DNA of 64,000 nucleotides from Drosophila miranda (Eukaryota > Arthropoda > Insecta > Diptera > Drosophilidae): the NCBI RefSeq assembly GCF_003369915.1, contig NC_046674.1, positions 27,345,657 to 27,409,656 of the forward strand, written 5' to 3'. The position numbers and the translations under genes were made by a program. Numbering within the stretch: the first letter of the stretch is position 1; each line of letters starts with the position of its first letter. The notes beneath the pieces are model-generated. The model was not told the origin of the DNA and made no database searches. It was given only the letters and a program-made list of their open reading frames with translations. This document shows positions 49,601-58,602 of this stretch, in pieces.

Positions 49601-52600
49601 CAACACCATTGTGCAGGAGCTAAAGGCAGCGGGGGTCTACACGGCCGAGCGCCAGGATCTGCACACACTCAGCTACAAGGAGCTCACCCGCCTCCTGGCC
49701 CTGTGGCACCTCTCGTCGGGCCGAAACTATTACGAGGCGAGTCCTGCCCCCGAAATCGTCGGCTGAAACCGTCGCTCTTTTGTGTTTTGTTTGCTCATTT
49801 ATTATTATTGTGAAATTCTGTGTTGCCAAAAGTTTATTATGAAATAAAGAAAGAAACTGCTGCGCTACGCCACATCCTTCTGCCTCTCCCACTCGATCTG
49901 GTCGAGTCGCGGCGGTGCCACCACTGCGATGCCCCCGATCTCCGAGCTGGTGCCGGTCACGACCAGCCGTGGCATCTGACGCCGCTGCAGCCGCTTGGCC
50001 AATGGCGGCACAAACAGATCGTGCTTGATCATTGTGCACTCTGCGTCCTGGTAGATGCGACGGTTGTCGTCCCACTTAAGCAGCGCACACAGCCAGGAGA
50101 GCAGCCAGCCCCCGAAGAAGGCCACCAGAAAGCCCAGGGCGGCGTACCACATGTAGCTGATCCTGTACAAGTAAAAGTAGTGCTCGTCCTGCTGCTGCTC
50201 CTCCACCTTTGAGAAGAATGCGTCCCTTGCGTAGGTTCTATCAATCGGACATCCCTCCGTGGACATCGGCAAGCTGACCAGCGGCGGCCTCGGCTGCCCG
50301 AATCCGATCCAGAAGCACAGAACCAACGAAATGAGCAGCCCACCGATGGCCCCCTTCTGATTGGCCGACGTCACATACATGCCCAGGGTGAAGAGGCCCA
50401 GCAGCGGTCCCCCGACGATCCCGAATATGGAGAGGGCCGCCTGCAGCAGTCCCCCAATGGAGCCGGCCATGAAGGCCAGCCCGATGCACAGCAAGCCATA
50501 GAAGACGGACAGCAGTTTCGAGTACCACAAGGTCTGGCGGTCCGTCAGGGTGCCGCCACGACTGGAGCAGCACTTGTACAGCGGCTTGAGGTAGTCCTCC
50601 AGGGTGACGGCCGCCAGGGAGCTGATGATCGAGCTAATGGTGGAGAGGCTCGCACAGAAGATCCCCGACACAAAGAGCCCCGCCAGGCCGGTGTACTCGC
50701 CCATGGTGTCCACCACGAACAGCGGCATCACCTGGTCGCGCGAATTGACGCGTCCCTCCAGCACAGGATCGCAGTGGCGGTAGTACCAGTAGATGCACAG
50801 CCCGGAGAAGCAGGTGCTCAGGCTGAGCAGGCACAGGATGGGCAGGCACCACCAGAGCGCCGCCCGGGCAGAGCTCAGATTGCGAACGGCCAGCAGGCGC
50901 TGCACCTGGGCCTGATTGACGCCATAGATGGCCAGGTAGGTGGCACAGCCGCCTAGGATCTGGGTGAACCACGTATGCCGCTCCGTTGGATCCACACTAA
51001 AGTTGGTAAAATCGATGCGTCCGTTCTCCTGCGCTGTGCGCCAGATCTCCCCGAGGCTGCCCGCCTTTACCCAGGCACAGATGATCACACTGAAGACGGC
51101 GACAAACATCAGCACCGACTGATAGATGTCGGTCACGAGCACGGCCTTCATGCCGCCAATCGTGGCATAGAAGGTGCAGACGACGCCCACAATCACAATG
51201 GAGAAGATCTGATTGACGCCCGTGACGGCCTCCAGGGCCAGGGCCGGGGCGTACACCACAATGCCCATGTAGAGGATCATCTGTAGTGAAAAGCTTACGG
51301 AGGCGGCCAATCGGGTGGCATAGCCGAATCTCAGCTCCAGATACTCGTACACACTGGCCGTCTTCAAGCGATAGAAGACCGGCAGGATGAGGTAGGCGGC
51401 AATGGGCGTGGATACCACATACGACAGATTGATGATCACGAACATTGTCCCGAACTGATAGTTCTCCATCGATACGCCCAGAATGGTGATGGCCGACATG
51501 AAGCTGGCCATCAGACTAAACGCCACCGGGGTGACGCCCATCGAGCGACCAGCCAGCAGGTACTCCGTGGTGGTGCTCTGCCTCTTGCCCGCGAATCGGT
51601 AGTAGAGACCAATCAGCACGGAGATGATGAGCACCACCGCCAGGATGGCATAGTCCCAGGCTCCCAAAGTGGCTTCCATTTCTTCCTCTCTCTCTCTTAC
51701 GATTGGGGTTTGGGGGTTTCGTATCTAATCGCACATCTAATCACTCCCGGGTGTGATAAGTGGATGGCTGTATGTCTGGGGTCTGCCACGCCGGCCTCTA
51801 ATCGTGCCTCTTGAGATTCCAGGCAGCGCGCGCGCACAGTTTCACAGTCTTTAGCGTTTGCCGGCTGTTGATGAAATGAAGTCAGTGCGCACTGGCCAGA
51901 GCTCTGTTCTCTTCCGTTCTGTTCTACTGCTGCTCAGCGGGCCTAAAGGAGCACCGTCAGCATAGGGTTTGTGCCAAACTGCTTTCTACCTGGGTTTTTT
52001 TTGTTGTTTCTCGTGTTTTTATGACACCGCCGAGAGAGATAGCAACGTGTGGTGCAAGGTGGTGGGAGGAATAGCACGCACACAGTGTAGCCGAAGGTTA
52101 CTGGCCCACCAGAGCCCCACAGAGGGAATACCTACAGCACCACAGACAGGCACCGGTATGTTTCTATATATTTCGGAAGAATCTGCTAATGCCACGACGG
52201 CTCCCATTGCTGGGGACCCTCTACTGGCGGCAGGCACTGTGCCCCGACCCGGCCCCGTCCAGCCATAAATATTTATTTGCTTGCTTGCAATTGTAATTGT
52301 TGTGGCTCCGACCCTCCCCTCACCCCACACAACGTGTCTGCTATTGAGATTTTGTTGTTTACGGGTTTTACGATTGAAATTAATTAATAAACACAAACGA
52401 CCACAAACCGGGGAACGGAGAGTCGCGAGATGCCCAGACGCCAGGGCTAAATCGAAAACGAACACCGCTGATAAATGGATGGATAAACATGGACACATGC
52501 GCCACCAGACCAGTCTACAAGCGTCGCATGGATGTTGCGAAATCCAAGAATCTATTCCCGAGCAGACATCAGACACCGTCACATGCGTGTGCATGCGATA

Positions 52601-53330
52601 AGCATGTTATAAGGGATCCGCAATAGTTTTGATTACGTTTTAGCACATAAATCTGTATGCTGGAAAATTTCTAGTTCCAAGTCGTCCACAGACGATACAT
52701 AGTATATGGTACACAGATATCTATATGGTTGTCGTTCTCGCTCTACGGATAACCACTTACTTAATGGCTAATGGCTTGTCTGGCTGGCTGGCCTAGGACT
52801 TACCGTCACTTGATACCATCCAAAGGTGTTGGGCATCAGTTTGCCAAATTTGCCCCGTGGAATCGGTGATCCTCGACGGCGCAGAGCATTACGATCCTAC
52901 ACCGAGAGAGAAAGAGAGAGTCAATGAATAAATACAGATCCAATGCGAGTCGTGGTGGAAGGAGGTTTGATCTTACTTTGGCTGCTGTTGTCATTTCATT
53001 CATGTCATCGTCCTCATCCCAACGACGCAAGTCTTCCATGCGCAATTTTATATCCTTTTTGTGTGGGAATTGTGGAGGCTTGAAACTGACACGCCTCTTG
53101 TTGCGATCCTTGCGACGTTGCATATCATCGCCATCGGCTAAATTGCACAATTTGTATATGTATGTATTTCCACTGGTATATAATATTTTGCTTTGCGATT
53201 TCCACTCACCATCAAAATCTTTCAGGGCAGAATAACGCGAGCCGCCACCGCCGCCATTGCCAACATTGTTATTATTGTAACGCTGGCTGCCTCCGCCGCC
53301 GCCGCCACCACCACCACCGCGCTTAGGCAT
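39246..53330 (-). CDS. sbr: Nuclear RNA export factor 1 (small bristles/NXF1)
   Basis: Sbr is the bulk mRNA export receptor; it acts with Nxt1/p15 at the nuclear pore. I assign ten coding exons: 53210-53330, 52977-53137, 52804-52896, 42404-42925, 42227-42336, 40547-40583, 40230-40459, 39989-40166, 39404-39915 and 39246-39345. All junctions are GT/AG and the frame joins to 687 residues, close to the usual ~670. Order: a basic N-terminal tail with a ten-glycine run (residues 5-14) and KDRNKRRVSFKPPQFPHKKD; an RNA-binding RRM from about residue 119 (GWYQVTINNGQIYGKD); leucine-rich repeats, about 240-350 (IPDLEALNLNDNN, LKILYLGDNK, NNPCRSRYKD); an NTF2-like domain from about 372 (VVRQFLDQYFNIFD) for Nxt1 binding; and a C-terminal TAP-C/UBA-like domain for nucleoporins (CLEETNWDYNHAGF...PEAFIK). 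The frame is also open upstream to an ATG at 53483, but the fly start is MPKRGGG. Intron 3 (9878 bp) hosts three genes. The exon 5-6 intron (1643 bp) has a weak GTATAC donor. The start faces Pgls across 724 bp. Confidence 0.97.
40584..42226 (-). other. sbr: sbr exon 5-6 intron, candidate retained (cassette) intron
   Basis: The donor is AG|GTATAC, weaker than the GTAAG or GTGAG donors of most other sbr introns, and the acceptor is TTTACAG. In sense orientation, A-rich tracts (41047-40969) consist of A-runs of up to about 11 separated by short interruptions. In NXF1 orthologues from flies to mammals one intron within the leucine-rich-repeat region is retained in some transcripts, and the fly intron lies between exons 5 and 6. 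Position, weak donor and A-tracts all fit. Its length is atypical, since the other sbr introns except intron 3 are 58-87 bp. No tRNA or coding gene is visible inside. Confidence 0.7.
42926..45605. other. sbr intron 3, left part
   Basis: No gene can be supported. It holds a TATCGAT-rich tract (43420-43510), a (CA)n run (43983-44000), a 144-codon plus-strand open frame at 44183-44617 with no recognisable domain, and a 7-bp (GGAATAC)n array (45213-45265). The segment just before 45606 is CCAG- and GGAAC-rich and is probably the 5' UTR and promoter of the MGGCCS gene. Confidence 0.6.
45213..45265. repeat. (GGAATAC)n minisatellite
   Basis: Seven imperfect copies of a 7-bp unit, GGAATAC, with GAAATAC and AAAATAC variants. 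Confidence 0.9.
45606..45885 (+). CDS. Predicted dually acylated micro-protein, 67 residues
   Basis: Two exons, 45606-45674 and 45751-45885 (stop TAG 45883-45885), joined in phase 0 by a 76-bp intron with GTAAGT and CCGCAG ends. The protein starts MGGCCSKD. Gly2 fits N-myristoyltransferase, and Cys4/Cys5 next to it fit palmitoylation, so it should sit on the inner face of the plasma membrane or endomembranes. The rest is short and hydrophilic: an acidic/basic segment (LDDKRSWSPEETKNG), then threonine-rich sequence (GVFTLTRTTTTSTQEKTVTT) with many possible phosphorylation sites, ending DGDQD. No enzymatic domain is present, so a scaffold or membrane-anchored regulator is my inference. The start context CAAAAATGG is good, and an AATAAA signal at 46291-46296 gives a ~0.4 kb 3' UTR. 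The gene lies inside sbr intron 3 on the opposite strand. I do not recognise a named family. Confidence 0.8.
47692..47749. repeat. 18-bp inverted repeat (hairpin)
   Basis: Left arm TTATGGTCGTTTTCCACT (47692-47709) and right arm AGTAGAAAACGACCATAA (47732-47749) match at 17 of 18 positions around a 22-base loop. Confidence 0.85.
47788..48207. mobile_element. Candidate foldback/MITE with inverted termini
   Basis: CAGGCTCCGTTTTTCA at 47788-47803 is repeated exactly in reverse at 48192-48207. Inside the arms, a direct near-repeat of the left end (GGCTCCCGTTTTCACATTC, near 47848) and CCAAAACATTTTCGTT (near 47900) pair imperfectly with CGAAACGTTTTGG (near 48152) on the right. The arms thus extend imperfectly for about 100 bp. 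There are no open frames of note. A non-autonomous transposon is my inference; the target-site duplication was not resolved. Confidence 0.5.
49383..49766 (+). CDS. Small secreted protein or peptide precursor, 127 residues
   Basis: A single open exon from ATG 49383 to TGA 49764-49766. The start context CACAATGAAA matches the fly consensus and is chosen over an upstream in-frame ATG (49188) because it opens a clean signal peptide: MKQIPGLLGLGLVLAGLLLA, with cleavage predicted after residue 26 (SSNA|LPM). The mature ~100 residues have no cysteine and no transmembrane segment. They contain an Ala-rich segment, one RIAARGE site that a furin/prohormone convertase might use weakly, and a conserved-looking C-terminal helix (LHTLSYKELTRLLALWHLSS) followed by GRNYYEA. 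A dibasic-flanked amidated peptide is not evident, so a secreted helical factor is as likely as a neuropeptide precursor. AATAAA is at about 49841. It is nested in sbr intron 3 and converges on the SLC5 gene, with 98 bp between stops. I do not recognise a named family. Confidence 0.82.
   Translation: MKQIPGLLGLGLVLAGLLLAAGSSNALPMTNDLELVAALDAMEPAAAAAQPSHISRIAARGEAIAHEDRPELFNTIVQELKAAGVYTAERQDLHTLSYKELTRLLALWHLSSGRNYYEASPAPEIVG
49865..51679 (-). CDS. SLC5-type sodium/solute symporter, 604 residues
   Basis: An intronless frame for a sodium:solute symporter of the SLC5 family (multivitamin/monocarboxylate-like branch, SLC5A5/6/8/12). The N-terminus has a short outside segment, then TM1 (YAILAVVLIISVLIGLYYRF) and the family signature TTEYLLAGRSMGVTPVAFSL with MASFMSAITILG, which lines the sodium site. 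About thirteen hydrophobic segments follow, then a loop with two cysteines and a hydrophilic C-terminal tail. Length agrees with the family (~580-640). These proteins import small organic anions or vitamins with sodium across the plasma membrane; the substrate cannot be read from sequence. Start context GAAGAAATGG. The gene lies on the same strand as sbr inside its intron 3, so its transcript needs its own promoter (probably 51690-51960). A minus-strand AATAAA near 49797 falls in the 3' part of the secreted-protein gene, implying overlapping 3' UTRs. D. melanogaster has paralogues of this type (I recall CG2187 and CG2196), but I cannot say which is the orthologue. Confidence 0.95.
   Translation of the reverse strand: MEATLGAWDYAILAVVLIISVLIGLYYRFAGKRQSTTTEYLLAGRSMGVTPVAFSLMASFMSAITILGVSMENYQFGTMFVIINLSYVVSTPIAAYLILPVFYRLKTASVYEYLELRFGYATRLAASVSFSLQMILYMGIVVYAPALALEAVTGVNQIFSIVIVGVVCTFYATIGGMKAVLVTDIYQSVLMFVAVFSVIICAWVKAGSLGEIWRTAQENGRIDFTNFSVDPTERHTWFTQILGGCATYLAIYGVNQAQVQRLLAVRNLSSARAALWWCLPILCLLSLSTCFSGLCIYWYYRHCDPVLEGRVNSRDQVMPLFVVDTMGEYTGLAGLFVSGIFCASLSTISSIISSLAAVTLEDYLKPLYKCCSSRGGTLTDRQTLWYSKLLSVFYGLLCIGLAFMAGSIGGLLQAALSIFGIVGGPLLGLFTLGMYVTSANQKGAIGGLLISLVLCFWIGFGQPRPPLVSLPMSTEGCPIDRTYARDAFFSKVEEQQQDEHYFYLYRISYMWYAALGFLVAFFGGWLLSWLCALLKWDDNRRIYQDAECTMIKHDLFVPPLAKRLQRRQMPRLVVTGTSSEIGGIAVVAPPRLDQIEWERQKDVA
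51680..52803. other. sbr intron 3, right part, with the SLC5 promoter region
   Basis: No additional gene. The minus-strand sequence just before 51679 (about 51690-51960) is the likely promoter and 5' UTR of the SLC5 gene. It contains TCAGT-type initiator candidates and a GCGCGCGC run near 51827. The remainder is intronic sequence ending at the exon 3 donor ACG|GTAAGT (52804/52803). Confidence 0.6.
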
Positions 53331-54054
53331 TGTTGTTTTCCACAGAAAATTTTTTTTTGAGCACCCGTACACGTTGTTTTGGACCGCTGCTGCCTCGCAA
53401 TCTATCTGTGTCGTTGTTGTTGTTGTTGCTACTGCTAGTGTGGAATTGTTCTGCTGTCTTTTTCTTTTCTTTTTTTGTGCCAAATGCCAGACTAAACAAT
53501 ACGCGCTCTCTTAGCTGTGCCTTGAACGCGTTTATAATTCCGTATAGTATATGTTTTATTCACTTTCGATGCCGTAATGGCACTTAGTACGTTATTTTGG
53601 ATAATGAAAATGTTTTTCCTAGCATAAAGTCTATGCCATAGACACAAAAAAAAAAATTAAACAACGCAATTTCATGAAATTTTTTAACGATGTATCGATA
53701 CATTTCATTTGCACATACTGCAAAATATAGCGATAGGTATCCAGTTCAGAAACAACCTTTTTTCACTGACGTGAGACACCCATCGATAGTTGAGTAAACT
53801 CAATAGCTCATTTTCCCTGGCCACTAACCAAGTACATGATGAAATTATACAATGTATACATACAATAGAGTAAATACATGAACAGGCCATTCATCGTTAA
53901 TAAATAAATAAATAAAATGATATTTGATAAAATCGCACAATACTATCATATAAAAAATAAAATTAGTGTACAAATCGATATAATATAAACAATCCTAATC
54001 GATACACTAAACATCACCAAGTCGAGTCCAAGGGGAGTTAATATCATTTTCAAT
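53331..54054. promoter_or_regulatory. Shared divergent promoter region of sbr and Pgls with DRE-type sites
   Basis: 724 bp separate the two start codons. Four ATCGATA cores are present: 53694-53700 (as a full palindromic TATCGATA, 53693-53700), 53782-53788, 53974-53980 and 53998-54004. TATCGATA is the DRE bound by DREF and typical of Drosophila housekeeping promoters. The last two sit about 55-80 bp before the Pgls start and the others lie between the genes, so joint control is plausible. Confidence 0.7.
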
Positions 54055-54996
54055 ATGCCCGACCGCAAGTGTTCCTTCAAAATAAGCTTGGCCGAGTCCG
54101 AGGATAAATTGATTGAAACAGTGAGCAATCTGCTGAGGCGTTGCTCCGAGCAAGCGAAAGATAGGAAGGCGACTTTCAGCATTGGCCTCTCAGGTGAGGA
54201 TCCGATCGAGTCGATCTGAGTGTGTGCCTGCCTGTGTGTGTGTGCGTTGATAAGCTCAACTTAAGGTGACCTTGTCAGGTGTTTAAATGGTCTTTTATTC
54301 AAAAATGCCAACTATTTCTCCATGATCAGGTGGCTCCCTGGTGCAGCTCCTGACAAAAGCCCTGAGGAAAAGTACTCTGGACACAAGCAACTGGGAATTC
54401 TTTTTCTGCGATGAACGCTATGTGGCTGATGATCACAGCGATTCCACATTTTGCGCCTATAAAACCGAGTGGCTGAGCCAGCTACCGTCAATTTTGGACT
54501 CGCAGTTTGTCAAGGCTGATACCACCAAGCTGCTGGATGAATGTGCCGCCGATTACGAGGCGAGAGTAAAGGTCAAACTTGGCAACAGTCACAGTGTTCC
54601 ACAATTCGATTTGTTGCTGCTGGGTATGGGGCCGGATGGCCACACCTGCTCCTTGTTCCCTGAGCAGCCTGCCACGCTCGAGGAGACCTTTCGCCTGGTG
54701 ATTCCCATCCGAAATTCTCCAAAGCCTCCGCCCGAGCGCATCACCTTTACTCTGCCGCTGATCAACAATGCCAGGGATGTGGCGTTTGTGGTGACCGGCG
54801 CCAGCAAATCGGATGTTGTGAAGGTGGGAACAATGGGGGACTCAATATGATTTACTACATTTACTAATGGCGTTTTTAATTGCAGCGCGTGTTCGTGGAG
54901 CAGGACAAACAGTTTCCCGCTGCATGGGTAGATCCCACAAATGGCCAGCTGACCTTAATTGTTGATGCGGGAGCTGGATCACAGATTATTTCGTAA
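54055..54996 (+). CDS. Pgls: 6-phosphogluconolactonase
   Basis: This enzyme hydrolyses 6-phosphogluconolactone to 6-phosphogluconate, the second step of the oxidative pentose phosphate pathway, in the cytosol. Three exons (54055-54193, 54330-54823, 54886-54996; stop TAA) join to 247 residues, the usual size. Splice sites are GTGAGG/CAG and GTGGGA/CAG. Diagnostic motifs in order: SGGSLVQLLTKAL (sugar-phosphate-binding loop, formed across the first junction), WEFFFCDERYV, and GMGPDGHTCSLFPEQP, the family signature with its catalytic histidine. The C-terminal half ends with a hydrophobic strand and AGAGSQIIS. Start AATATGCCCG is the only in-frame methionine near the 5' end that precedes the domain. 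It is divergent from sbr and followed by the zinc-finger gene 309 bp after its stop. The symbol is the family name; the D. melanogaster locus I recall is CG17333. Confidence 0.95.
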
Positions 54997-55305
54997 TTTG
55001 TATAGCGTTTTTGTAAATACATTTTTATTATTTTTAATTTGTAATTTAAATTGCTTGAGCGGGTGCTATCGGCTCGGATGCGATATTTTTACTATTATGA
55101 ATATCGATGTATGGCTTAGTGTGGCCTTACTTGGAAATGTAAGAAATCCTGTTATAATATGACCGCATTCAAAATAGTAATAAATCCCACACAGTGGTTA
55201 AACAAAAAAAATTATTAAAAAAATTAAGGAAATGCAGTAGCAGCGGCAATAATTTGTAAATGCACATATGCAATACTAATCCACATCCACGCCCAAACCA
55301 CAGCA
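54997..55305. other. Pgls 3' UTR and zinc-finger gene promoter
   Basis: A short AT-rich spacer. It contains TATCGATG near 55099 and AGTGTGGCC near 55113, close to a DRE and to the reverse complement of core-promoter Motif 1. These may serve the ZAD zinc-finger gene starting at 55306. Confidence 0.55.
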
Positions 55306-58285
55306 ATGGCCGCCTCAGCCCAACCAGTGCCAGCGGGCGGCAGCTTCGATTTCGATGCTGAGATTGTCTGCCGAATTTGCCTGCGCAGTGTGGCGGTGGG
55401 CGAGGAGATGCACTTCATCTACGACGAGGCGCCTGTGGAGCAGGGAGCCAATCTCGTCCAGATACTAAACGAGTGCACGCGCTACACCTGCGACCGATTC
55501 GACGACAAGATGCCGCATAAAATGTGCGACCTGTGCATCAAGGCGGCCCGCCACGCCTACCGTTTCAAGCGCGATGCGGAAAAGTCCTATTGCTCGCTGA
55601 TGACACTACTGGGGCGCACACTCAGCAGCAGCAGCAGCGATGTGTGCACTCAAACAGAGCAGGTGGCCCTCCTGCCCTGCGAAATGTGCCACGACCAGTT
55701 CCTGAACAGCCTGGAGCTGCGCCTGCACAGGAATAGGGTGCACAAAACAAGAGACAGCGGCACCGGCAATGGCACCCGCACCAGCACCGGCACCAGTACC
55801 AGTGTTAGTGCTAGCGAAGGAGTGGCGGCGGTGGTCCAGCAGCTCAAGTGTAAGTTCTGCCCGCAACATTTCCCGCATCTGCGCCAGCTCAGAGCGCATC
55901 TAGCACGGTGTCATAACCAAACTGAGCGTCTCCAGTGTCCCCACTGCCAATCAGCCTTCACCCGCAGGGATCACATGCTTCGTCACATACGCAATATACA
56001 CAAACAAGAGTCAGACAGCACCTGGCCGCTGGAGGACGAGGCGACAATGCAGAGCTCTGCCGGCGATGAGCTCGTTTCGGCCGAGGTCCTGCTCAACGAA
56101 GACGAGAATGATGAGGGCGATGCCTATCAGTGCAATATCAATCCCATATCCAGCAATGAGGAAGAGGACGAGGTCAATGACGACGCCAATGACGAGGCCA
56201 AGAAAGAGCTGTGGCTGCACATTAAGCCGGAGCCCTGCCTGGAAGCCGAAGATCTTGACCTGAAGCTCGAGAAGAAGCTCCGCCGGCGGAAAGAGAAGAC
56301 TGAAACCGAGGAGCGGCAAACATCTACCGATGCCGCCGCTGTTAAAGGTGAGCCGCGAAACATTCCTAGAGCATGGATTTAATCAACTTTTCTCCAGATG
56401 AACCTTTGCCCAGCACAGAGCCAGCTCAGACGACGCTGCACATCAAAGAGGAAAGCCAGCCGGCGGCTGGCAGCGTGGATGAGCCTGAAGAACGGCACGA
56501 AGATGAATTCATAGAAGAACCCAGCCGCCCTGGGGGGGAGGAGGATTTGCCTCTCAGTGATGAAGAGGAGGGGGAGGAGGAGGAGGAGAACGAAGAGCAA
56601 TACGACTATGGGGATGGGGATGAGGAGAGCGACCTGGATGACGAGGACAACGATGAGGATGATGGAGAAGACGATGATGCCCCTCCAGGAGGCGTGGACA
56701 AATCCAAGCTGGATATCATGAGGGATTATCTGAGAAAAGCCAAGCCCACAAAGCGACGACGTCGCAACAAACAGAGTGGAGAACCCAATCCGGAGAATCG
56801 CTGCGATGTCTGTCAAAGGACGTTCTCCCGCCACTGCCACCTGCTGCGGCACAAGCTCTCTCACCTGGAGAAGAAGCCGCACAGCTGTCCGCAGTGCCCC
56901 AAGGCATTTGCACGCAGCGACCATCTCAAGGCCCATGTGCAGAGCCTGCACAGCAACAAGGAGCACAAATGTACCCTATGCGAAGCAGCCTTTGCTCGCC
57001 CCGAGGCTCTCGAGCGGCACAAGGTGAGCAAGCATAATGGCGAGGGCCTGGAGGCGGGCAGCGAACTGAAGCTCCAGCTGGCGGAACACACCTGCGAATA
57101 CTGCTCGAAGCGTTTCTCCAGCAAAACGTACCTGCGCAAGCACACGCTGCTCCACACCGATTTTCTGTACGCCTGCAAGAGCTGCGAGGAAACCTTCAAG
57201 GAGCGCCAGCAGCTGCGCGAGCATGAAAAGAGCCACACTGGTCAGCGTAATTTCCTGTGCTGCATCTGTGGCGATAGCTTTGCCCGCAACGATTACCTGA
57301 GGGTGCACATGCGGCGGCATAATGGCGAGAAGCCGTACAAGTGCCGCTACTGTGTGAAGGCCTTTCCCCGGGCCACCGATCTCAAGGTGCACGAGCGGTA
57401 AGTGAAACCTCCTGTCCTCCTGTCCTGGCTACAAATGATCCCACGATGATCGAACCTCTGTTGCTTCCTTCCTTGCTTGCTTCCCTCCAGGTATCACACG
57501 GGCACCAAGCCCAATCTGTGCAATACGTGCGGCAAGAGCTTCCATCGGGCCTACAATCTAACCATCCACATGCGCACCCACACGGGCGAGCGGCCGTACA
57601 AGTGCGACCAGTGCCCGAAGAGCTTCACACAGAGCAATGACCTCAAGGCCCACATACGTCGGCACACGGGCGAGCGGTACAAGTGTCCGCACTGCGATGC
57701 CTACTTCCTGCAGCTGTACAACATGAGGAACCACTGCCTGAGTGCCCACAACAAGCATATCGAAACGAAGACGGGTCGGCTGCAGCGTACAGGTCTCCTC
57801 GAGGATGGCACTCAATCCCATCTGACCACTGTCGTGATGCCCCCCGTTCGCTATCAGTCGTCGGCGTCGACCGGGCAGGATCCCAACCAAATGGAGCAAC
57901 AAATTGGAGGCCCGGTGGCTGTAATGGGTACGGGAGTCGAGAGCTCGTCAACCACCAACATTCATAACCACTCGCTGCCAGAGGCCGCCTCGGCGTACCA
58001 TGCCTCGCCCGTGACCACAGGGGCTGTGCCCACAACATCGCCATCGGCCACTCTAGATGGGGCCGCCTATGCACCGGCCCCGGCGCCGCCAACGCCTGTG
58101 AATGCAGCACCTTTTGGCGCCTTCAATTTTCCCCCCGTCGTTGTGGGTAAGCTTTAATAGTGTTCCAAGAGCTTGTGTCTTTAAAGCAAATATGTATTTC
58201 CTCCTCTCTGCTTGCAGCGCATCTATTGTACAATCATGCTGGTGGCAGCCAGCACAGTCAGAGCGGCAGTGAGACTGGTAAATAG
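55306..58285 (+). CDS. ZAD and C2H2 zinc-finger protein, 921 residues
   Basis: A DNA-binding nuclear protein of the insect-specific ZAD family. Four exons (55306-56347, 56398-57397, 57491-58146, 58218-58285; stop TAG 58283-58285) join in frame; the first intron is only 50 bp. Residues about 22-80 form the ZAD, with its two Cys pairs at C22/C25 (CRIC) and C74/C77 (CDLC); ZADs dimerise. Then come three C2H2 fingers (CEMC, CKFC, CPHC), a ~200-residue acidic linker with long Glu/Asp runs (56560-56680), and ten more fingers. One of these is interrupted by the exon 2/3 junction (HER|YH). Total is 13 fingers. Linkers such as HTGERPYKC and NGEKPYKC indicate sequence-specific DNA binding. The tail is Pro/Ala/Ser/Thr-rich, like an activation or repression region. 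Start GCAATGGCC. The target sites cannot be read. The nearest D. melanogaster name I recall is CG2202, but that is uncertain. Confidence 0.93.
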
Positions 58286-58561
58286 CTGCAAAGCTGCTGC
58301 TACTCCCACAGCCACTGGCACTCCATCAGCAGAGCAAACACACCTATTATTCCAGTGCAATCTTATGTTCCCCGTTGTACAGGATTTCAGAGAGACGACT
58401 GCATCATGGAAGTTGCTGGGAAGCAACTTTTTTTTGTTTTAGAATTTTATGTGATAAGAACGACTAGTGTAAGAGCCCAGTTTACATCACATGGAATGTA
58501 GCACAACACACACCACCACCCCCAACCCTCACCCAGTAAATGGATGTATTTTATAAATGCC

Positions 58562-58602
<41 letters not shown>

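Noticed and set aside
50634..50972. 112-codon minus-strand frame inside the symporter
   Set aside because: Alternative-frame shadow of the SLC5 gene; it breaks the transmembrane pattern.
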